A DNA stretch of 64,000 nucleotides, from NCBI RefSeq assembly GCF_027409185.1, contig NC_084466.1, positions 77,668,501 to 77,732,500 of the forward strand, read 5' to 3'. How positions within the stretch are numbered: position 1 is the stretch's first letter; the number at the start of each line of letters is the position of its first letter. Position numbers and translations under genes: made by a program. Below the pieces are notes generated by a model. That model was not told the origin of the DNA. It did not search any database and saw only the letters and a list, made by a program, of their open reading frames with translations. Below, in pieces: positions 56,377-64,000 of the stretch. The DNA comes from Cynocephalus volans (lineage: Eukaryota; Chordata; Mammalia; Dermoptera; Cynocephalidae).

Positions 56377-57599
56377 ACTGATAGGAAAGCTATGAAGTAT
56401 GGCTATAAAATAAAGACTCTAATTGTAGGTAATCAGTTTAATTACCTTTTACTCACACTAGGTGTGTAAAGCCTAACTATAATGCAATTCATTTTATACA
56501 TTCAGCTAAGATGAATGCATTCAGTTAAGATAAATGTCATCTAAATATAACGACAATTTGATAAAACAACTAAACCCACAATGAATAAGGGTTCACTAAT
56601 TCAACAAATATTTATCACTCATTATGAATCAGGCATTGGCTAGGATATTGGAAGGTATTGCTCAAGTTTTGTGTGTCTTTTATTGACATTTAAATGAAAT
56701 ATTTAAGATATACAAAAAATATGTTAAAAGATACACAGGGATGTCCATTCATTCACAGGCCAGCCACAAATATAGTTGAAGGCCCCTATGTACCCTACAA
56801 GCACTGGGTTAACAAGCAATGGGTTCTGAAGGTTTAGATTATATATTTACATGGATACACATGGATACACAGACACACACACACAAATTTTGAACTGTGG
56901 AATACAATAAAATTCATTACACAAAACAAAGTATGGGCCATGTTTGGGTCTAGCTCCCATTGCTGTTATGACAGGGTTATCATCTAGATTGAGATATAAA
57001 GTTCCAGAAACCAGACTAGACTGAGGGAGGTATTTATAGAAGAAGAATTTGAATAGTAGTCAAGGAAAGTAAAAGAAAAACCAGGAAAATTGGCCCTGAG
57101 TATAAGATTTTAGGTGTGAATTAAAGCCATGGTGTTATCAGCCAGAAACAGGGGCTTACCCCTCTTTGGATTTGGACCACATTCAGAATCCAATGAAATA
57201 GTCCCTCTTCCTAAAAATAATTCCTCTTGCTATAAATAGTCCTTCTAATAGTCCCTCTCCCTATGAAAATTACACACGTACATACACGTAAGTACTATAT
57301 TCCATTCAATTTCACAGATTTCACGGATCCTCTGAAGTCTTGCACATCTGTACATAAATTTGGCAGTACATTTGGGGTAGAAGTAATGCAAAATGGATCA
57401 GAAAAAGCCATTTGGGTTAGAGACTAAGTGATGTAAGTGAGTCTGAGACCTCTTCGTAAGGTGAGAGCAAGATGATGGACTCAATCAGTGGGCTTCAAAC
57501 TACTCCACGGAAGAGTTTAGTAGCTACTGCAGGCAGTTAGTGGGAGGCTGGACAAGTGGAGCTTTGGCCAGGCCTTCTCTTCAATCAGGACAGTTCCCA
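56377..57599. other. non-coding stretch
   Basis: No gene. attcaacaaatatttatcac at 56600 may be an L2 end. Short CA run at 56873-56884. Confidence 0.35.
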
Positions 57600-57765
57600 G
57601 GTGTGATGTTCGTTGTCAGAAGACCTGTTTGAGTTCTATTTGCTGTGTGATCTTGGAGAAATCCCCTCTATGAGTTTGTTTCTTCAGTCTGTAAAATGAA
57701 AATAATAGTACCAGAGTTGTGAAAATTGAACAAGATAATGATTATGAAAGCACTTAAAAAGTTGT
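57600..57765 (+). repeat. MIR-like SINE
   Basis: gttctatttgctgtgtgatc, tggagaaatcccctctatga, ttcagtctgtaaaatgaaaa and gattatgaaagcacttaaaa in MIR order. Confidence 0.75.
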
Positions 57766-57789
57766 GGAGAACTATCTAAATGTTATCTT

Positions 57790-57892
57790 GGGGCTGGCCG
57801 GTTAGCTCAGTTGGTTAGAGAGTATCCTTATAACACCAAGGTCATGGGTTTGGATCCCCTTACTGGCCAGCTGCCAGAAAAAAAAAAAAAAG
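57790..57892 (+). mobile_element. tRNA-Ile SINE monomer, first of a tandem pair
   Basis: ggggctggccggttagctca, ggtttggatccccttactgg, A run. It abuts the next copy directly. Confidence 0.92.
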
Positions 57893-58004
57893 CCTTCCCA
57901 GTTAGCTCAGTTGGTTAGAGCGTGGCTTCATAAAACCAAGGTCAAGGGTTTGGTTCCCTCTACTGACCGGGTGCCAAAACAAACCAAAACCAAAATAAAT
58001 AAAT
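57893..58004 (+). mobile_element. tRNA-Ile SINE monomer, second of a tandem pair
   Basis: cccagttagctcagttggtt, ggtttggttccctctactga, tail of caaaacaaaccaaaacc and ataaataaat. The pair is flanked by aaatgttatct at 57778 and 58006, so the two copies arrived together. Confidence 0.9.
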
Positions 58005-58460
58005 AAATGTTATCTCCATTTTCAGGTATCACTGAAGAAATATCAAAAGTTACCTAGTAAGGCAGCCACTCAGGTGAGATGGAAACTATGAGTAATGTTA
58101 TATTCTGGATCTAGTGTTTGACTCTCAAGGATTTAAAACTATGTATTTAAAATTATATTAATTGTTGGAAGAGACTTTAAATGTGATGCCATTCAGCTAC
58201 CTAGTAAATGCTTGAATTTTCCCTTAAGGTCCCTGTGAACTTAACTTTTTATCTGTACTCTTTATCTGATATTGCTTTCCTTCTGCCTGAATTTCACTCT
58301 TTACAGTTTCTTTAAATGAGGTACTTCAAGTCAAATCTGTTTTTGTTTATTTGAAAATACATGTATTTATTTTGTTCCCATCCATGAACAATATTTTCAC
58401 TAGATGTGGAATAATACTAAGTTCACAGTTATTTTCACTCAGTACACTGAAGTTTTCTTT

Positions 58461-58552
58461 TTTAAAAAAAAAACATGACCAGTAAGGGGATCTTAACCCT
58501 TGACTTGGTGTTGTCAGCACCACACTCTCCCAAGTGAGCCACGGGCCGGCCC
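58461..58552 (-). mobile_element. tRNA-Ile SINE, long-dimer derived, single unit
   Basis: T and A runs, acatgaccagtaaggggatc, gttgtcagcaccacactctc, head cacgggccggccc. Duplication tgaagttttc at 58448 and 58553. Only one unit is present between tail and head. Confidence 0.9.
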
Positions 58553-58682
58553 TGAAGTTTTCATTTCAGTGCCTTCTGGCTTAGTTGTTATTGATGAGAA
58601 GTCAGTTGTCAATCTGTTTTCCTGTTTTTGGGAAAATAGAATAATTTAATCAGACCCCCCTCGCCTGCCCGTCCAGTTGGGC

Positions 58683-58751
58683 GTAGTGCCGCACATTCTT
58701 TATAAATTGTGTGTGTGTGTGTGTGTGTGTAGTGCCGCACATTCTTTATAA

Positions 58752-58792
<41 letters not shown>
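58683..58792 (+). repeat. duplicated unit with (GT)n microsatellites
   Basis: gtagtgccgcacattctt... runs into a GT repeat, and the same 27-bp unit then recurs 46 bp later (58729) followed by a longer GT repeat to 58792. Confidence 0.9.
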
Positions 58793-58794
<2 letters not shown>

Positions 58795-58965
58795 TCTAGA
58801 GCTGCCAGAAGGGAACCCAGCCCTGCTGAAACCTCATTTTTAACCCAGTGAGAACTATTTTGGACTTCTCACCTATAGAACCGTAAAATAATAAATTTGT
58901 ATGGTTTTAAGCCAACAAATTTATGGTAATTTGTTACAGCAGCAATAGAAAATGAAAACGCTGTT
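58793..58965 (-). repeat. MLT1-type LTR 3' scrap
   Basis: cttctcacctatagaaccgt, taataaatttgtatggtttt, gtaatttgttacagcagcaa and the upstream agaagggaacccagccctgc match the reversed end of MLT1. Confidence 0.65.
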
Positions 58966-59344
58966 TTTTTTATAGGTTATGTTCATTGCTCCTGTATGTT
59001 GGAAAGCTTCTGGATCCTGATTCCATGATCTTATGTCAGCTATTCCTCCTCACTTTCTCTTTTTTGAAAATATGATAAAACACATGTTTACTTTTGTTAT
59101 TCAGCTTATCGATGAAAATATTGATAGGGAGAACAAAGGAAAAAGTATAAATTCTTTGGCTGCCTTATCTTATATTGTCTGGGACACAATAGCACTCAAA
59201 TATTTGTTAAAATAAATTTTCCCTATTGACTTCTTTTTCTCTTGAAATTACCACTTCCTTCAGCTTATATTTATCTTTTCTTATTTTAGTTTCTCTTTGT
59301 TTCTTTTGTCTCTTTTTGCACTAGTGACCTTTTCGTTGTTGTTT

Positions 59345-60430
59345 CCAATGTACTGTTTCTTCTATGCTGTTTTCTTCTTCCTTCCTTATTCAACCCTTAG
59401 GCCATCTCAAACATGGCTTCAATCCCACTTGTTTGTTGGTGTCTCCTGTAACTTTTCTTTAGCCTTATTTCCTACCTGGCATCTGAATGCATATTTCTCA
59501 TGTTGTGAGGCTGCCACATAGAAAAGGAACCAGAACACTCAATTGAGAATTTAAAAGGGGGTTTTATTGGCTGGCTGGCGACTGTCCCTTCAAGAAAGTT
59601 TTTGGAAGGGAACAGCCCCGACTTGAAATTTAGGTGGTTTTTTAAAAGGCACATTTTACATTAGTCACATAGTTAAAATTATCAAATAGTCACACACTTA
59701 CAGTTATTATATAGTTACACATACACACATACCCTCCTGGTGGGAGGAAGGGTTTGGGGAGGCCTAGCGCAAGCTGATAACAGAACCTGAAACAAGCCAG
59801 TTAATCGCTCAAGGGTAGCTTGGGTGGGCAGATCATCAAACAAAATTCAAACTTCTCTAAGTGCAGGCTAATATTTAGCCTTTCACTTTTATTAAGGGGG
59901 GCCAAAGAGCCGAGGGAGATTTTTAAACAATAACATTTTTTTAAGCAACTCAAACACTATTTAAATTTAATTAATCTACCTTGTCACACAGCAACCAATA
60001 ACAATTTTTGTAACAAAGTTTAAGCAATTCAAACAATCTACCTTGTCACACAGCAAGCAGTTTCACAGAAGTGAATTGCATATGTTATGAAAGTGGGGAT
60101 CTCCCTATCTCACTCACTGCCTGTTTGACATCTCCACATGTGAATTTAAGGGCCTTCTGAAACTCAGCATGTCTAAAAGTGAATGCATTATTTTTCAACT
60201 CACTTATTACGACTGTCAGACAGTTCTTTTTCCTGTATTACCTATCTTAATGTTATGACTAACAAACTGGTTGTCTGAGTCTTGATTCTTTTCTGTCTAG
60301 AATAATGCTTTCTCACAACAATGATCAATCACCAGGCCTATAAAGTCTACTTCCTTATACATTTAAAATTGATCACCATTTCTTCATCCTGCATCGTCTC
60401 TAACAGGTACATTCAGTTGAATACTATGAA
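59345..60430 (+). repeat. L2-like LINE fragment, split by an LTR
   Basis: ctttagccttatttcctacc before the LTR and ctgaaactcagcatgtctaa, ggttgtctgagtcttgattc, and ttcatcctgcatcgtctcta after it follow the L2 order. Confidence 0.6.
59501..60112 (-). mobile_element. solo retroviral LTR, minus strand, gammaretrovirus-like
   Basis: 612 bp starting TG and ending CA. A perfect 4-bp duplication ctca lies at 59497-59500 and 60113-60116. Read on the minus strand, AATAAA occurs at 59572-59567 shortly before the U5 end, as expected for the R/U5 border. A direct repeat in U3 lies near 59941-59995 and 60018-60056. No retroviral genes are attached. Class I (ERV1) is inferred from the 4-bp duplication. Confidence 0.82.
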
Positions 60431-60674
60431 ATTGTTAATCCTCAACTATTTCTGACATATAAAAATGGCAGTTTTATATCAGCCTAATAATTTATCTGAC
60501 TTTACTACATTGTTTTCATTATTTCATTTTATCTGTAAGGGTATTATTAGAAATAATTAAAAATATCTTACTAAAATGTCTTATCTGCCTTTATCAAAGA
60601 AGGAAAGGAAATTACTCTGTCAAGTCTTATTAGTGTGAATCCATGTGAGTTCTTAGGGAAGACTCCTTTTTCTG

Positions 60675-61860
60675 CTTAGAAATATATTTATTATGAAATA
60701 TGTCCTACAAAAGAACATATAAGATGGGAACTATTTGATTAAAGACTAATAATAAAGTGTGTGTCTGTGTTACCACAACCCAGATTAAGAAATAGAATGT
60801 TATCAATATCTTAAACCCTTGCTGCCACAAGCCCTTCTGTCTTCCTAAAGGAAATCACTATTTTGATTTTTGTATTTGTCATTACTTTCCTTTTCTTTAT
60901 AGTATATTCCCAGACAATGTAGTGATTAGGTTTTCTTGGTTTTGAACTTACTATAAATGGAATCATGGTGTGAGTATTGGGTGACTAGCTTCTTTTGTTC
61001 AACATTGTTTTTCATTTTTCGGCCATATTAAAGCAGGTAGTAGTTGTTCACTTATTTTCACAACAATATAATATTCCATTTTATGAACATACCACAATTT
61101 CTTTATTCATTCTATTGCCAGATAATGAGTTGTTTCCAGAATTTTGCTATTATGAAGAATGCTCTGTAGATATGTGCTGGAATTTCTCTAGGGCAATAGT
61201 TTCAAAATTATAGAATGTGACCCATTAGAGGGTCATAAAATCAGATTGCAACCAGAATATTAACAATGAAACAAAAAAATGTGCTTTTTCTGTTTTATAT
61301 ATGCATTATAGTTTTACATATGCTTTTACAGTGTGCATAGTAAGGGTAAATAATGGTTTGTGAAACTTTTTTTCGTGGCTGTGTATATGTCTGTGTGTAT
61401 TGAGAAGGGCTATAATATGAATTTCCTATTGTGAATAGCAGTCAAAAAAGCTTTAAAGTTGCTGCTTTAGGTTCTATACCTACGAGTAGGATTACTGGAT
61501 TTTACAAGTGGGAACATGTTTGGTTTTCTTAGGTAATATCACACTGTTTTCCACAGTGATTGAGCCTCTTTGTACCCCTACCAGCTGTGAATAAGAATTT
61601 CTGTTACTCTAGATTCTTGCAAACAGTATTGGGTGATTAAAGAATTGTACTAATCTGGCAGTATCTAATTATGGTCTTAATTTTTATTAGTTTTATTACT
61701 GATGAAGTTGAACTTCATTGCATATATTTTGGACCATCTGTGTTTCCACTAAAAATGCCTTTTTTTGACTTTTATTTTTCTATTTAGTTATTTGTCTTAT
61801 CAATTTGTAGGATTTATGTACTCAGGATACTAATCTTTTGTCAGTTATATTTTATATAGT
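60675..61860 (-). repeat. L1M 3' UTR and end-of-ORF2 fragments
   Basis: ctataaatggaatcatggtg, agtagttgttcacttatttt, cattttatgaacataccaca and gagttgtttccagaattttg, then at 61480 'aggattactggattttacaa' and 'tatcacactgttttccacag', all in reversed L1M order. Confidence 0.7.
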
Positions 61861-61879
61861 AGTCTATATCTAATTAGGA

Positions 61880-62450
61880 AACCAGAAACCACTCTAGGTA
61901 TTTCAAATAAAAGGAATTTAATACAAGGATTGGTTACAAATTCATTGGAAGGGCTTGAGAAGCAAAAGAGTGGGTAAGTTACCCAAAGGTTAATATATGC
62001 AGGAAGCTGCAATTATTCCTAGGGCTAGAAGAGTGAAATAGAAAATGCTGTTATCTAGAGCCCATGATTATTGTGTTGCTGAGGCTTCTGCTATTGAAAT
62101 TAAGGTTCCTAAAGAAAGAGCAAAATTAAAACCAAAACCAATAAGTAAGTAAGTAAGTAAGTAAGTGAGTAAATAAATAAATAAAAAGAAGAAATTGAAC
62201 TTCCTCAACAAGTGATTCAGGAGTCTTCACTTATTGTGTATTGCTGCTACCCTGCTGGAGTTGCCATCAGAAGCCAGAAAAAAATTTTTTTTTTCTCTCA
62301 CTTCCAATTTCCTGCTGATATTTTCTATTGGCAGAGCCTAGGAAATGAGCAGGCAAGGGAGTCTGGGGAATGTAATTTGCATATGCCCCATTCTGAGGGT
62401 AGAGAGAACAGTAGAGAATGGTTAGGGTGCAGCTGAAAGACAGCAAGTAC
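61880..62450. repeat. ancient repeat, unassigned
   Basis: 'aaaggaatttaatacaagga', 'ggttacaaattcattggaag' and 'ttggcagagcctaggaaatg' look like a mammalian interspersed repeat, but I cannot place the family. Confidence 0.35.
62139..62182 (+). repeat. (TAAG)n/(TAAA)n microsatellite
   Basis: Seven or so aagt units followed by aaat units. Confidence 0.85.
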
Positions 62451-62544
62451 TGTGCTATACACTGTTTGTTGGACATAGCTTGTGCCAGGTTGTGGCTGGT
62501 CTTCTTACTTTATTATGGTGTCTTTTGATACACAGAATTCTTAC

Positions 62545-62626
62545 TTTTTTTGTGTGTGTGTGGCAGCTGGTTGGTATGTGGATGTGAACCCTTGACCTTG
62601 GTATTATAACACCGTGCTCTAACCAA
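62545..62626 (-). mobile_element. tRNA-Ile SINE monomer, 5' end missing
   Basis: T/GT run, ggcagctggttggtatgtgg, ccttgaccttggtattataa, ending at gtgctctaaccaag. The head is missing. Confidence 0.85.
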
Positions 62627-62689
62627 GTTTTACTTTTAATGTAAACAAATGTATCAATCTTTTCCATTGATGACTTAAAAAAAAGAATC

Positions 62690-62990
62690 TTATTTGAGAA
62701 ATCCTTCTCATTTCTTATATGAGAAATCCATTCTCGTATGTTTTCTTCTAAAGTTTTATAGTTTTTCTTTTTACATATAAGACTTTAATCCTTTTGGAGT
62801 TTTATTTTTATGAAAGTGTGATATAGGGATTCAATTTCCATACTTTCCCTATGGGTAACTAGTTGTTATAGCCCCTTTATTAGTCTTTTCCCTCACCTTT
62901 CTGCATTTCTTTCTCTTCACAAACCAAACTTCTGTATACACATGGGTCTATTTATGGATCCTCTATTCCATTCCATTTATTTCTTTATCC
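62690..62990 (-). repeat. L1 ORF2 fragment, antisense
   Basis: ttctaaagttttatagtttt, taatccttttggagttttat and ccatactttccctatgggta mirror the segment seen at 52330-52470 in a more diverged form. Confidence 0.65.
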
Positions 62991-62997
62991 ATGTTCT

Positions 62998-63174
62998 TTT
63001 TTTTTTTTTTTTTTTTTTTAAAAAAGATGACCGGTAAGGGGATCTTAACCCTTGACTTGGTGTTGTCAGCACCACGCTCAGCCAGTGAGCGAACCGGCCA
63101 TCCCTATATGGAATCCGAACCCGGGGCCTTGGTGTTATCAGCACCACACTCTCCCGAGTGAGCCACGGGCCGGC
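62998..63174 (-). mobile_element. tRNA-Ile SINE, long dimer
   Basis: T run, aagatgaccggtaagggga, gttgtcagcaccacgctcag, tatatggaatccgaaccc, head cacgggccggccc. Perfect duplication tttatccatgttct at about 62984 and 63177. It interrupts an L1 fragment. Confidence 0.95.
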
Positions 63175-63177
63175 CCA

Positions 63178-63770
63178 TTTATCCATGTTCTAATACCACA
63201 TTTTCTTGATGACTTTAGCTGTATAAGTCTTATATTCAGGATCATGAGTTCCCTCAATTTCATTCTCTTTTCTGTCCTATTCTTCATTTCTCTGTTCCTG
63301 ATTCAATTCCATACTGTCTTAATATAATTTTCTAATAAGGCTTGATATATAGAAAGGAAAGTCTCCTCCCGCCCCAACACACACACACACACACACAAAC
63401 CCACAAACACACACACCCCTTATTCTTTTTTCTTTCAGAAATGGCTTTGCTGTTCTTAGCCCTTTGCTCTTCTACATAAATTTTAGTAGCATATTGTTAA
63501 ATTTCATGAAAAATTTTGTCAATATTTTGATTGTATTTATGTTAAATTTATAGGAAAATGTGGAGAATAGCGGCATTTTAAGTTTATTCAGTCTTTCAAT
63601 ATAAAAATGTACTTTACTCCTTCATTTTTCTTCACTTTTTTGGGTCTTCTTTAATGTCTTTCAATAAAGCTTTATAATTCTCTCCATAAAGGATTGTGTA
63701 TTTTCTGTTAAATTTATTTCTGGGTAACTTTTATTTTTTATTTTGGCTGTGGTAAATAATACATACACCT
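63178..63770 (-). repeat. L1 ORF2 fragment, antisense, continuing
   Basis: cttgatgactttagctgtat, ggctttgctgttcttagccc, tttcatgaaaaattttgtca and cttctttaatgtctttcaat follow the reversed ORF2 order. Confidence 0.7.
63378..63417 (+). repeat. (CA)n microsatellite
   Basis: About 18 ca units with a few interruptions. Confidence 0.9.
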
Positions 63771-63937
63771 TTTTTTTTTTTTTTAAAGATGACCAGTAAG
63801 GGGATCTTAACCCTTGGCTTGGTGTTGTCAGCACCACACTCACCTAGTGAGCTAACTGGCCATCCCTATATGGGATTCGAACCCGTGGCCTTGGTGTTAT
63901 CAGCACCACACTCTCCCGAGTGAGCCACAGGCCGGCC
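63771..63937 (-). mobile_element. tRNA-Ile SINE, long dimer
   Basis: T run, aagatgaccagtaaggggat, ctcacctagtgagctaactg at the junction, tatatgggattcgaaccc, head cacaggccggcccc. Confidence 0.93.
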
Positions 63938-63974
63938 CCACACACGTTTTTTATTCATTCATTTATTTATTTAT

Positions 63975-64000
63975 TAAAAGATGACCAGTAAGGGGATCTT
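63975..64000 (-). mobile_element. tRNA-Ile SINE, cut by the window edge
   Basis: aaaagatgaccagtaagggg is the reversed 3' end of a long dimer whose body lies beyond the window. Confidence 0.8.

Noticed and set aside
1-64000. CRISPR arrays, operons, phage or plasmid genes
   Set aside because: There are no regularly spaced repeats with unique spacers, no tight runs of co-oriented genes and no ribosome-binding-site pattern. The window is intron-rich mammalian DNA.

Overview
The window is vertebrate nuclear DNA, and almost certainly mammalian. One gene, N4BP2L2, is recognisable. It lies on the + strand in the first 19 kb as six exons with GT-AG introns, and the rest is dense interspersed repeat. 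About 45 SINE copies derive from an isoleucine tRNA. They retain the tRNA A-box and B-box regions, often read GAT at the anticodon, and commonly end in A-rich tails between target-site duplications. No Alu, B1/B2 or carnivore-type SINE was seen. SINEs of this type are known from colugos (Dermoptera, the CYN family), so a colugo such as Galeopterus is the best guess. That is inference from repeat content only.

Layout. Positions 1-880 hold a SINE end, a small minus-strand ORF with a poly(A) signal behind it, and a TATA-less promoter with ZNF143-like and YY1-like sites, followed by the non-coding first exon. The coding exons are 2386-3632, 12529-12653, 15656-15744, 16145-16221 and 18839-19040. 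Spliced, they give 1740 nt and a 579-residue protein. It has a long, probably disordered N-terminal half and a C-terminal P-loop kinase-like domain whose Walker A motif sits across the end of the large exon. Three candidate poly(A) signals follow the stop.

From 19.2 kb to 64 kb I find no convincing coding exon. This stretch is either 3' flank or the long downstream intron of a longer N4BP2L2 isoform. It holds SINEs, L2 and L1 LINE fragments, MIRs, Tc1/mariner and hAT DNA-transposon relics, two MaLR proviruses of the LTR-internal-LTR type, a solo MaLR LTR, a solo minus-strand retroviral LTR with a perfect 4-bp duplication, and simple repeats.

I see no prokaryotic-type system, CRISPR array, functional tRNA or rRNA gene, or new gene cluster. 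The most interesting items are a short uORF that crosses the exon 1/exon 2 junction and overlaps the N4BP2L2 start, the unexplained minus-strand ORF beside the promoter, a graded series of SINE structures suggesting how a short dimer arose, and several well-dated nested insertions.
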